Shown in pieces: positions 5,518-12,158 of a DNA stretch of 13,768 nucleotides. The stretch's first letter is position 1; each line of letters begins with the position of its first letter. The translations under genes and the position numbers were made by a program. The stretch comes from Paraktedonobacter sp035294465. GTDB lineage: Bacteria; Chloroflexota; Ktedonobacteria; Ktedonobacterales; Ktedonobacteraceae. A model generated the notes under the pieces. It was not told where the DNA came from. It made no database searches and was given only the letters and a program-made list of their open reading frames with translations. The stretch covers positions 1 through 13,768 of the forward strand of contig DATGKW010000257.1 in assembly GCA_035294465.1 (NCBI GenBank), read 5' to 3'.

Positions 5518-6821
5518 TCAGGAACAATCAAAGAGAAACGCAAACACACTCTATTGAAGACGATGGCTATCCAGCGCGGCCCACGACGAAGCAGCGGCTG
5601 CGCAAGATGATTGTGCGCGCGAGCAGGGGGCTGGTCGGGACGCTGATTTACGCAACTGTGAGCCTCTGGGGCGTCGTGCTTATGCTGGGCCGGTTGGGGA
5701 AGAAATATCCGCCGCTGCGCCCGGAGACGTTTCAGCCACGACGCATCCTGGTAATTCGCCTGGATCTGATCGGCGACCTGGTGCTTTCAATGGTCCTCGT
5801 GCGCGCTCTAAAACGGGCCTATCCAGAGGTCGAAATCGATCTGGCCTCTGTACCGGCCAGCGCGAAGGTCATTGAAGGCGATCCCGACGTAACGTGCTTG
5901 ATCGGGTATGATCCGAATATCTGGCGACGTCCCAAAGCTCTGCTGAGCAGGCAAAACTGGCGCGAACTGCGCGCGTTGCTGCAAATGCTGCATGGGCGAG
6001 AATATGACCTGGCAATCAGCGTTTTTGGCAAATGGGCCGGTGTGCTGGCAGCCTTGAGCGGGGCAAAACGACGGCTTGGCTTTGGACGCGAGAGCTTTCC
6101 AGGGCTGATGACCGATAGCGTGCCGGGGCGGCACTGGACGCCCGGCGAAAAGAAGCATGAGGTCGATTATTGCCTCGAACTGGCCCGCGCCGCCGGCGCA
6201 ACCATTGGCCCGCAGGATCGCTACCCTTCTCTCTCTATTCCAGAGCAGGCTTCGCGTGAGGTCGAAGCCTTGCTGGCCCGCGAGGGCATCCGGCCGGGCC
6301 GCCCGTTAATCGCCTGCCACGTTAGCGCCAACAACGGCCAATCTAAACGCTGGCCCGTTCCTTACTGGGCTACGCTCATGGACCGCCTGATCCGCGAGGA
6401 GAACGCGTATGTGATACTGACCGGCGCTCCCAACGACCTGCCGCTGATCGAGAAGATCACCCGGCGCATGAGCGAGCAACCACTCAATCTGGCCGGCAAG
6501 ACCAGCCTGACCCAGCTCGCGGCCTTGCTCAAGCGGGCGGACCTGTTGATCAGCGGAGATAGCGGGCCGATGCATATTGCCGGCGCGGTGCAAACGCCGC
6601 TGATCGCCATTCACGGGCCAACCGACCCTGCGCTCTCAGGCCCCGTGAGCCATCACGCGACAATCCTGCGCAGCGATATCTGGTGCAGCCCTTGTTATAT
6701 GGCCAGAGATACGGCAGATTGCCGCTTCTTCACCACCCAGTGCATGAAAGACATCCAGCCAGCGCGCGTCTTTGCCGTGGCTCAGGAGAAGCTGGCCAGC
6801 ATTTCGCAGAAGCGAGTATAA
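5508..6821 (+). CDS. Glycosyltransferase family 9 protein (second of three), membrane-anchored
   Basis: 437 residues. A polar N-terminus (1-40) is followed by a hydrophobic helix of about 20 residues (42-61, 'GLVGTLIYATVSLWGVVLML'), probably a membrane anchor. The GT9 domain then starts at 'RRILVIRLDLIGDLVLS' (78-94) with the conserved Asp at D90. Downstream are 'ACHVSANNGQSKRWPVPYW', the nucleotide-sugar motif 'ISGDSGPMHIAGAVQTPLIA', 'HGPTDPALSGP', and a Cys-rich end ('WCSPCYMARDTADC...QC'). The ATG at 5508 has GAAGGA only one base away, which is too close to be ideal; an ATG at 5607 would remove most of the tail before the helix. The gene lies 76 bp after the first GT9 stop and 2 bp before the third GT9 start, so it is the middle of an operon. 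Sugar specificity unknown. Confidence 0.88.
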   Translation: MSQIRNNQRETQTHSIEDDGYPARPTTKQRLRKMIVRASRGLVGTLIYATVSLWGVVLMLGRLGKKYPPLRPETFQPRRILVIRLDLIGDLVLSMVLVRALKRAYPEVEIDLASVPASAKVIEGDPDVTCLIGYDPNIWRRPKALLSRQNWRELRALLQMLHGREYDLAISVFGKWAGVLAALSGAKRRLGFGRESFPGLMTDSVPGRHWTPGEKKHEVDYCLELARAAGATIGPQDRYPSLSIPEQASREVEALLAREGIRPGRPLIACHVSANNGQSKRWPVPYWATLMDRLIREENAYVILTGAPNDLPLIEKITRRMSEQPLNLAGKTSLTQLAALLKRADLLISGDSGPMHIAGAVQTPLIAIHGPTDPALSGPVSHHATILRSDIWCSPCYMARDTADCRFFTTQCMKDIQPARVFAVAQEKLASISQKRV

Positions 6822-6823
6822 TT

Positions 6824-8008
6824 ATGTCAAGATACAGACGATCCGTACAACTCCCGCCAGACGCCCATATTCTGGTTGTAAAGCTGGCCACCATTGGCGA
6901 TCTCCTGCTGGCCACGCCCGCCTTGCGCGCCCTGCGCGAGAGCTACCCGCAGGCCCAGATCGATCTGCTTGTGACGCCTTCTTCGGCGGGCATACTGGAC
7001 GGTTGGGAAGTGATCAATCGCGTTATTGTGCTGGACAAGTATCTCTTCGACTATCCCAAACAATTCTTGACCAATCCCTTGAATCTGCTTAAGTTGCGCC
7101 CGCTGCTGCGCGACCTGCGCGGCGGTCATTACGACGCAGTGCTGTTGATGCATCACCTGACGCTTTTCTTCGGCAGGTTGAAGCACCAGGCACTGATGCG
7201 AGCAACGGGCGCGAAGTACCGCGTTGGCCTGGATAACTGCCACGGCTGGTTCCTCAATGTTCGCGTGCCAGACCAGGGCTTTGGAGCCATGCACGAGGCC
7301 GAATACTGTCTGGCGGTGGCCGAAGCGGTAGGTGGTAGAACGAACGAGAAGTGGCTGACCATGCCGCTCAGTGAGGAGCACCGCCGGGCCGCACATCGCC
7401 TGGTCTTCGACGACGAGGCCCCGGAGCAGGCAGCACGCCCGATCATCGCCATGCATCCGGGCAGCGGTGGTTACAGCACGGCGCGGCGCTGGGCACCAGA
7501 ACGCTTTGCGCAACTGGCCGACGCGCTCTACCAGGACGTTGGTGGCCAACTGCTGCTCGTAGGTGGCCCGGAGGAGGCGGAGCTGCACGCGCAGATTATG
7601 AGCATGCTGCATTCAGGCATACCGGCGCGCAGCCTGGCAGGCAAAGGCAGCGTCCAGGTAACTGCCGCCGCGCTTGAGCTGGCCGATCTCTTTATTGGCA
7701 ATGACGCCGGGCCTATGCACCTGGCGACCGCTGTAGGCACGCCAACGGTCGCTATCTTTGGCCTCTCTAACTGGGATGCCTGGGGACCCTACACAGGCAA
7801 TAAACCAGGCAGCAAAGCCGTGGTGGTCAGGCAAGCCCTGCCCTGCATGCCCTGCTTCTATCGCGGTCACGAACTGGGCACGCCGGAGGGCTGCGCCACA
7901 CGCGATTGCCTGGTCACGCTAGGCATTGATCCCGTCGCCGTAGCAGCGCGCAGGCTGCTGCGTGAAACAGGCAAAGAGCGCGTTACCGGGCAGGAAACAC
8001 GGAAATGA
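6824..8008 (+). CDS. Glycosyltransferase family 9 protein (third of three)
   Basis: 394 residues with no membrane helix. The GT9 domain begins at 'HILVVKLATIGDLLLATPAL' (15-34; D26 is the conserved Asp). It continues with 'IAMHPGSGGYSTARRWAPE', the nucleotide-sugar motif 'FIGNDAGPMHLATAVGTPTV', 'AIFGLSNWDAWGP', and the Cys-rich end 'CMPCFYRGHELGTPEGC...C'. A Leu-rich insert near residues 75-125 ('LLKLRPLLRDL...LLMHHLTLFF') is probably an acceptor-side helical region that may touch the membrane. The ATG at 6824 is two bases after the TAA of the preceding GT9, which points to translational coupling. The frame stays open upstream, overlapping that gene, but has no better start there. It probably acts on the same glycan as its two neighbours. 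Confidence 0.9.
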   Translation: MSRYRRSVQLPPDAHILVVKLATIGDLLLATPALRALRESYPQAQIDLLVTPSSAGILDGWEVINRVIVLDKYLFDYPKQFLTNPLNLLKLRPLLRDLRGGHYDAVLLMHHLTLFFGRLKHQALMRATGAKYRVGLDNCHGWFLNVRVPDQGFGAMHEAEYCLAVAEAVGGRTNEKWLTMPLSEEHRRAAHRLVFDDEAPEQAARPIIAMHPGSGGYSTARRWAPERFAQLADALYQDVGGQLLLVGGPEEAELHAQIMSMLHSGIPARSLAGKGSVQVTAAALELADLFIGNDAGPMHLATAVGTPTVAIFGLSNWDAWGPYTGNKPGSKAVVVRQALPCMPCFYRGHELGTPEGCATRDCLVTLGIDPVAVAARRLLRETGKERVTGQETRK

Positions 8009-8072
8009 CGCACCAACATCTCGCCGACAGACATATTTTGTCTCTCCTCTATACTGAAGGTGGTGCCAAGAT

Positions 8073-8113
8073 GGCTTCCGCCTGAAAAACCCTGGTAAAA
8101 ACAGCGGGAAGCC
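8073..8113. other. Leader hairpin before the Cys-rich gene
   Basis: Positions 8073-8079 pair with 8107-8113 (7 bp), and a few further pairs are possible with bulges around an A-rich loop. It lies in the 175-base gap between the GT9 operon and the gene at 8184. A TATACT box at 8050-8055 has only a weak -35 (CCGACA, 8024-8029, 20 bp away). No T-run follows the hairpin, so it is more likely leader structure than a terminator. Weak evidence. Confidence 0.3.
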
Positions 8114-8183
8114 TCAGGAACCATCAGCTCATCGCTTACTTACAACAGGTTTGGTAGCCTGTCTGAAAGAAGGAGAGACCGGT

Positions 8184-8417
8184 ATGGCCCAATGTGAACA
8201 ATGCGGCAATGACTACGATAAAACCTTCGAGGTTGTCATGGCCGGGCAGAAACATGTCTTTGATAGCTTTGAGTGCGCCATGACCAGCCTGGCCCCTGTT
8301 TGTCACCATTGCAACTGCCGAATTATCGGTCATGGTATAGAGGTCAACGGCGTCTTCTACTGCTGTGCAAATTGCGCGGCCAATGAGGGCGTTAATAGCG
8401 TGCGGGACCGGGTTTGA
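8184..8417 (+). CDS. Small Cys-rich metal-binding protein, YHS/TRASH- and metallothionein-like
   Basis: 77 residues with nine cysteines. The N-half 'CEQCGNDYDKTFEV...HVFDSFECA' (C4, C7, C31, with H24) resembles TRASH/YHS-type metal sites, where a Cys pair and a later 'FxxxxC' hold one ion. The C-half 'VCHHCNCRIIGHGIEVNGVFYCCANC' (positions 39-64, given with key residues C40, C43, C45, C60, C61, C64) resembles the end of prokaryotic metallothioneins ('YCC..CA'). AAGGAG at 8170-8175 with a spacing of eight fixes the ATG at 8184; an in-frame ATG at 8151 lacks such a site. A role in zinc or copper binding, storage or sensing is inferred from these patterns; no transporter or regulator lies beside it. 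The structured stretch that ends at the terminator at 8663-8703 follows. Confidence 0.8.
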   Translation: MAQCEQCGNDYDKTFEVVMAGQKHVFDSFECAMTSLAPVCHHCNCRIIGHGIEVNGVFYCCANCAANEGVNSVRDRV

Positions 8418-8483
8418 ACAACAAGGCGAACACCTGTACAGCATGCGCGAAGTAGCCGCGAACCCCTTTCTAACGTCATAAAG

Positions 8484-8703
8484 ATGTCCGGCTTTGTCGG
8501 GCAAGGCGGAATCATCGGCTATGCAGGTGCCGTGCCGCGTGGGATAAGGGCAGCCAGTTCCAGGTCGTTCTGGCAGCTCGCGCCCCCGTTTGCCCGGTGC
8601 GTGAAGGCTCAGACTCCGCTCGCTGGTTTGCCGATCCCGCAGAGGGACCGGCCTCCCGCTCAGACGCCCTGACCGATTACCGGTCAGGGCGTCGCTCACT
8701 TTT
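8484..8703 (+). ncRNA. Candidate structured RNA in a 349-base gene-free stretch, ending in a terminator
   Basis: The gap 8418-8766 has no convincing gene but many compensating segments. A closing stem pairs 8498-8509 with 8586-8596 (11 pairs including one G-T, one bulge). It encloses hairpins 8516-8519 with 8529-8532 and 8553-8557 with 8570-8574, the latter extended by 8548-8551 with 8582-8585. Downstream 8622-8627 pairs with 8647-8652 around a CCC/GGG hairpin, then comes the terminator. I could not match it to SRP RNA, tmRNA, RNase P, 6S, or TPP, FMN, cobalamin, SAM or lysine riboswitch cores. No clear promoter was found, so it may be the long 3' end of the Cys-rich gene's message, a leader for the thioesterase gene, or a separate small RNA. 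Pairing was judged by eye; G+C-rich DNA gives chance stems. Confidence 0.35.
8663..8703 (+). terminator. Strong intrinsic terminator before the thioesterase gene
   Basis: Positions 8663-8675 pair perfectly with 8681-8693 (13 bp, eight or more G-C) around the five-base loop ATTAC. CTCAC and four T (8700-8703) follow. It ends the transcript from the Cys-rich gene or the candidate RNA, and lies 64 bases before the thioesterase ATG. Confidence 0.85.
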
Positions 8704-8733
8704 CCCCACCATATACCCCTTCAACAAAGAAGC

Positions 8734-8742
8734 TGATAAAAT
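8734..8742 (+). promoter_or_regulatory. Extended -10 promoter for the thioesterase gene
   Basis: TGATAAAAT at 8734-8742 fits the extended -10 form (TGn, then TAAAAT, five of six). No clear -35 is seen. Start would be near 8749, about 18 bases before the ATG and just after the terminator at 8663-8703, which supports a new transcription unit here. Confidence 0.5.
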
Positions 8743-8766
8743 AACAGGTGAGCAACAAGAGAAAGG

Positions 8767-9543
8767 ATGCCTGTGAGACGACAATTTTGCCTGACCCATA
8801 CGGTTCGCTACGATGAGTGTAATAACCATGGCTATCTTACGCCCACCGCATTTGTTCGCTATATGCAGGACCTCGCGGCCCGCGATGCCGAAGATGCCCG
8901 ACTTTCAGGAAATGGCTACTGGGTAGTTAAAAGGAGTGTGATTACGTTTGCCAGGCCCGTGCGCATCCACACCCAGCTCGAACTGAAAACCTATGGCATT
9001 GGTTTCACTCGCATCACGGCCCAGCGCGGATACGAAGCCCACCTGGCTGGCGAAAACGCAAGCGAACCGGTCATTTCCGCGCGCTCGCTCTGGGTCTATA
9101 TCGATTCTCGCGGACGCCCGGCTCGCCTGCCGGAAGAGACGGCAGCAATCTGGCTGCCCGATGGTCCCCTGGCTCAGCAACCAGAGGTTCCTTTGCCAGC
9201 TCCGCCTGAGAAAGCTCCAGAGGTTGCCTCCGCCAGTGTCCATTTCTCAGATATCGATCTGGCGGGGCATCTGAATAACGCTTCGGCGGTCAAGATGCTG
9301 GACGATGCAGCCTGGGAAATGTATACAAAAGGAGGAATAACGCCCGGCACTGCGAAACTCGATCCGCTTCACTACGATATCGAATATGCAGATAGCCCGC
9401 TTTTCGGAGAAAACCTTGAAATACAGACCTGGCTTGAACCTCTTCCGGTGCCAGGCCAGGAATTCTCCAGTATCCAGCAGATCTCGCGCGCCGGAAAACT
9501 CATGATCCGTTCGCACTCCCGCTGGTTCTATCAATCCATGTAG
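8767..9543 (+). CDS. Acyl-ACP thioesterase (FatA/FatB-like, double hotdog)
   Basis: 258 residues, the length of bacterial acyl-ACP thioesterases. These release free fatty acids from acyl-carrier protein in the cytosol. Hotdog 1: 'VRYDECNNHGYLTPTAFVRY' (13-32) and 'YWVVKRSVITFARPVRIHTQ' (51-70), then 'ISARSLWVYID' (103-113). Hotdog 2: 'VHFSDIDLAGHLNNASAVKM' (158-177), then 'HYDIEYADSPLFGENLEIQT'. The segment D164-L-A-G-H168-L-N-N aligns with the catalytic D-x-N-x-H-V-N-N of plant FatB, so D164 and H168 are kept while the usual Asn is A166. AAAGG touches the ATG at 8767; a GTG at 8773, two codons later, has the better spacing (five bases) and may be the true start. The stop is 31 bp before the HAD gene, so the two are likely cotranscribed. 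Substrate chain length cannot be read from sequence. Confidence 0.85.
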   Translation: MPVRRQFCLTHTVRYDECNNHGYLTPTAFVRYMQDLAARDAEDARLSGNGYWVVKRSVITFARPVRIHTQLELKTYGIGFTRITAQRGYEAHLAGENASEPVISARSLWVYIDSRGRPARLPEETAAIWLPDGPLAQQPEVPLPAPPEKAPEVASASVHFSDIDLAGHLNNASAVKMLDDAAWEMYTKGGITPGTAKLDPLHYDIEYADSPLFGENLEIQTWLEPLPVPGQEFSSIQQISRAGKLMIRSHSRWFYQSM

Positions 9544-9574
9544 AGTAAGAAAAGTGAGGAAACGGAAGAAACGC

Positions 9575-10267
9575 ATGCTTTCAGCCTTGATCTTTGACCT
9601 TGATGGCCTGATTGTCGATACCGAATCACCCGATTTTCTGTCCTGGCAAGAGACATGCCGGCAGTACGGGGTAGACCTGGCGCTCGAAACCTGGTTGCCC
9701 TGCGTTGGCACCGGCGCAACCACACAGGTCTTTGATCCCTACGACTATTTAGAGTCCCAACTGGGCCGGCAACTGGATCGCGAGGCCGTCTGGGCGCAGT
9801 GCAGGCAGCGCACATTGAGTATTGTCGCAGCTCAGCCAATCTTGCCCGGAATCAAAGAATTGATCCTGGAAGCCAGGCAACGCGGCCTGCTCCTGGCCGT
9901 TGCCTCCAGCTCAGCGCGTAAATGGGTTGTCGACCACCTGAGCCGCCTGGGCCTGCTAGATTATTTCGACGGACTGGCCTGTGGCGATGAAGTCGCCTAC
10001 ACAAAACCTTATCCCGATCTCTATCTAAGCGCCCTTGAGAAGCTGGGTGTGCAGGCCGAGCAGGCCATCGCGTTCGAGGACTCATTGAACGGCATGCTGG
10101 CCGCCAGGAGCGCAGGCGTCTTCTGCGTCGTCGTGCCCAATTTCTTAACACGGCACCTCTCTTTCGATCAGGCCGATTTGCAAGTGACCTCGCTTGCCGA
10201 CATATCACTGGATGAGCTGATTGAGCATCATCGGGCCAGGAGCAAGAAGAGCGTTAAGAACGCCTGA
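9575..10267 (+). CDS. HAD-family hydrolase, beta-phosphoglucomutase-like (subfamily IA)
   Basis: 230 residues, cytosolic. The four HAD motifs are present: I 'FDLDGLIVDTE' (7-17; nucleophile D8, acid/base D10), II 'VASSSA' (109-114), III K144 in 'AYTKPYPD', and IV 'AFEDSLNG' (166-173; D169). The helical cap between residues 17 and 85 is of the C1 type. The family removes phosphate from small sugar or nucleotide phosphates or, in beta-phosphoglucomutase, moves it within a sugar. The second motif-I Asp and the 'FEDS' motif IV fit both. The ATG at 9575 was chosen because GGAAG lies six bases upstream; a GTG at 9554 would add seven mostly basic residues. It follows the thioesterase by 31 bp in the same direction. 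Substrate unknown. Confidence 0.9.
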   Translation: MLSALIFDLDGLIVDTESPDFLSWQETCRQYGVDLALETWLPCVGTGATTQVFDPYDYLESQLGRQLDREAVWAQCRQRTLSIVAAQPILPGIKELILEARQRGLLLAVASSSARKWVVDHLSRLGLLDYFDGLACGDEVAYTKPYPDLYLSALEKLGVQAEQAIAFEDSLNGMLAARSAGVFCVVVPNFLTRHLSFDQADLQVTSLADISLDELIEHHRARSKKSVKNA

Positions 10268-10316
10268 TAGGCCCATCCCTTATACTTATCAACTCCATGC
10301 AAGCGAGCCATATTTG

Positions 10317-10325
10317 TGAGATAAT
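10317..10325 (+). promoter_or_regulatory. Extended -10 promoter for the cardiolipin-synthase-like gene
   Basis: TGAGATAAT at 10317-10325 is TGn followed by GATAAT (five of six). No convincing -35. The predicted start, about 10332, is next to the ATG at 10333, so the transcript may have almost no leader. Consensus match only. Confidence 0.4.
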
Positions 10326-10332
10326 TTTGCCT

Positions 10333-11628
10333 ATGAGCGCAGGAAAAAAGAGGGTATTCTCGTTTAAGGCAGAGTGGCAAAAACTCCAGCAGCTCCCAGC
10401 ACTGCTCCGTCGTATCCTCATTCGGGCAGTCCTGGTATTGCTCACCGGACAAATACTCGTGATAGGTGTCCTGGTCGCCATCGACATGTGGCGCAAACGC
10501 TACCGTTCCCAGGGACACTTGCCCCGTATTACCCTGGAACCGGTTTATATTGGCAAATCGAGGGTGCAGCTTTATACCTATGGCGAGGATCTCTATGAGG
10601 CAATGTTACGCGCTATTCGCCAGGCGCAAAAGCGTATTTTCTTCGAGACCTTTATCTGGAAGGATGATTTGATCGGCCAGAAGTTCAAGCTTGAACTGCA
10701 ACGCGCCGCAGATCGCGGCGTGGCGGTCTATGTGATGTATGATAGCTTCGCCAACCTGGTCGTACCGCGTCGCTTCAAACGCTTCAAATCCAATATCTCT
10801 GTGCTGCGCTACCCCCTCTTCGCCTGGATCTCGCAGCCATTTTCCCTGAGCTGGTACGCTCGTGATCATCGCAAAATCCTGGTCGTGGACAGCTCCATCG
10901 CCTTTGTAGGCGGCTATAATATTGGAGCGCCCTACGCGACCACCTGGCGCGATACGCATATCAGCATCGAAGGACCCGACGCTCGCGAGCTGGAGAGCAT
11001 CTGTATCGATTTCTGGAATATCTACCGCCGGCACAAGCGCAGCTTGCCGGCCATACCAGAGCCAAAGGGGCGCGATTGGGACCCGCTGCTGATTATCCAT
11101 CGCAACGACCCGCATCTGCTGGTCTTCCCAATTCGCAATTCCTACCTGGAAGCCATCAACCGCGCGAATAAACGCATCTACCTTACTCACGCGTACTTTG
11201 TCCCCGACCGTATTATCCTTGAGTCCCTTCTGCAAGCAGCGGCGCGCGGGGTTGACGTGCGCATCCTGCTGCCCGCAACCTCAAACCATATCCTGGCCGA
11301 CTGGCTGGCTCGCGGCCTCTACACCTCCTGCCTGACTGGGGGAATTCGTCTATTTCTGTATCAAAACGCTATGGTCCATGCGAAAACAGCTACCATTGAC
11401 GGCATCTGGTCTACTATCGGTACGGCCAACCTGGATCGTTTGAGCATGCTGGGCAACTTCGAGGTCAACGTAGAAATTTACGATGAGAGGCTGGCCGAAC
11501 AGATGGAAGCCATCTTCTTCCACGACTGCTCAAACGCGTGCGAACTGACCCTTGAACAGTGGAAAAATCGCTCGCCCTTGCAGATCCTCGCGGAGAAGTT
11601 CCTTGCTCCCTTACGTCCCTTGATTTAG
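10333..11628 (+). CDS. Cardiolipin-synthase-type phospholipase D protein
   Basis: 431 residues with two complete HKD motifs: 'DHRKILVVDSSIAFVGG' (178-194; H179, K181, D186) and 'VHAKTATIDGIWSTIGTAN' (348-366; H349, K351, D356). In the PLD superfamily one His forms the phosphatidyl-enzyme and the other protonates the leaving group; the pattern 'FVGGYNIG' after the first HKD is characteristic of cardiolipin synthases, which condense two phosphatidylglycerols. One hydrophobic helix (about 28-50, 'ILIRAVLVLLTGQILVIGVL') anchors the N-terminus, where classical Cls has two. The ATG at 10333 was chosen because it lies just after an extended -10 box; the ATG at 10297 (12 residues longer) would precede that box. 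Neither has a ribosome site. The product is inferred; transphosphatidylase or PLD activity on other lipids remains possible. Confidence 0.88.
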   Translation: MSAGKKRVFSFKAEWQKLQQLPALLRRILIRAVLVLLTGQILVIGVLVAIDMWRKRYRSQGHLPRITLEPVYIGKSRVQLYTYGEDLYEAMLRAIRQAQKRIFFETFIWKDDLIGQKFKLELQRAADRGVAVYVMYDSFANLVVPRRFKRFKSNISVLRYPLFAWISQPFSLSWYARDHRKILVVDSSIAFVGGYNIGAPYATTWRDTHISIEGPDARELESICIDFWNIYRRHKRSLPAIPEPKGRDWDPLLIIHRNDPHLLVFPIRNSYLEAINRANKRIYLTHAYFVPDRIILESLLQAAARGVDVRILLPATSNHILADWLARGLYTSCLTGGIRLFLYQNAMVHAKTATIDGIWSTIGTANLDRLSMLGNFEVNVEIYDERLAEQMEAIFFHDCSNACELTLEQWKNRSPLQILAEKFLAPLRPLI

Positions 11629-11641
11629 TCGTCACTCTCAT

Positions 11642-11692
11642 AGAGCGACCATCTTTTGGACCAAGAAGCGTTCACCGGCCCAAAAGAGCTCT
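11642..11692. other. Hairpin after the cardiolipin-synthase-like gene
   Basis: Positions 11653-11659 pair with 11680-11686 (7 bp) and, across an internal loop, 11642-11646 pair with 11688-11692 (5 bp). The loop is about 20 bases and no T-run follows, so termination here is uncertain. It lies between the stop at 11628 and the next promoter. Confidence 0.3.
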
Positions 11693-11699
11693 CAACAGC

Positions 11700-11728
11700 T
11701 TGCAAGTCATTGGGTACGATGGTATAGT
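11700..11728 (+). promoter_or_regulatory. Promoter for the small CxxC protein gene
   Basis: TTGCAA (11700-11705, four of six), a 17-bp spacer, then TATAGT (11723-11728, five of six) preceded by TGG at 11720-11722, the extended -10 form. Start would be near 11735 and the leader about 34 bases, ending in a near-perfect ribosome site. Confidence 0.65.
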
Positions 11729-11768
11729 GAAGAAAAGGATAGTTACCCAGGAACCAGGAGGTAAGCAC

Positions 11769-12101
11769 ATGGCGCAGAGCGAGTTCTATCAATCTTTCGC
11801 CGAAGATTCGGCCAGGCCGAGTGGTTTGTGCGCGCAATGCGGAGACATTGCGAAGATTCATATTGTCCTGTTGGAAGAAACTCCTCAGCGCAGCGGAAGC
11901 TTCTGCCTCCCCTGTGGTGAGATCGTTGTACACAATCTGCGGCAACAAGAGGCAGCCTACCATCGCACCAACCTTGCCGCCGCCGAGAAAGCACATGCAG
12001 TCTCTCTCCACAGCAGCACGCTTCACGAGGACGCCGAAGGAGGCATCATTTTCTGGGAAGGACATGGCTGGTCCAGCGATGGCCCTTTCGCCGGGGCATA
12101 G
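11769..12101 (+). CDS. Small CxxC/CxxC protein of unknown function
   Basis: 110 residues. Two CxxC pairs 22 residues apart, 'LCAQCGD' (C21, C24) and 'FCLPCGE' (C46, C49), with 'KIHIVLLE' between them, look like one zinc ribbon with a beta-hairpin. The rest is a polar helix ('RQQEAAYHRTNLAAAEKAHA', about 59-78) and an acidic, Gly-rich end. No family is recognised and no signal peptide is seen. AGGAGGT at 11756-11762, six bases before the ATG, is the best ribosome site in the window and fixes the start, though the frame is open upstream to 11559 and into the preceding gene. With its own strong promoter it is probably well expressed alone. It converges on the YkoP-like gene, with 57 bp between the stops. 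Confidence 0.78.
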   Translation: MAQSEFYQSFAEDSARPSGLCAQCGDIAKIHIVLLEETPQRSGSFCLPCGEIVVHNLRQQEAAYHRTNLAAAEKAHAVSLHSSTLHEDAEGGIIFWEGHGWSSDGPFAGA

Positions 12102-12158
12102 CGGCCCAGAAAATTAAAGGAGATCCTTTCGACTGCTTTGAAATGGCACCTTCTCTTG

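Noticed and set aside
6817..6823. TATAAT box just before the third GT9 ATG
   Set aside because: It lies two bases from the ATG and overlaps the previous stop codon, too close for its transcript to include the start codon; treated as chance.
6827..7612. Long open frame (261 codons) on the minus strand, opposite the third GT9 gene
   Set aside because: It is antisense to a clear GT9 protein, rich in Gln, Arg and His with no family likeness, and explained by G+C bias in codon positions.
8484..8672. Plus-strand open frame of 62 codons in the gap before the thioesterase gene
   Set aside because: No ribosome site, no family likeness, and it ends inside the left arm of the terminator; pairing explains the sequence better.
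8136..8699. Minus-strand open frame of 187 codons across the Cys-rich gene and the structured stretch
   Set aside because: No motif, it overlaps a gene with a clear ribosome site and conserved-looking cysteines, and it runs through the terminator hairpin.
8418..8700. SRP RNA, tmRNA, RNase P, 6S or a common riboswitch
   Set aside because: The diagnostic cores (for example GGUCAGGUCCGGAAGG of SRP, the FMN, TPP and cobalamin boxes, a tmRNA TPsiC arm) were not found on either strand.
12116..12129. AAAGG/CCTTT hairpin between the convergent genes at 12101 and 12159
   Set aside because: Only five A+T-rich pairs and no T-run; too weak to call a terminator.
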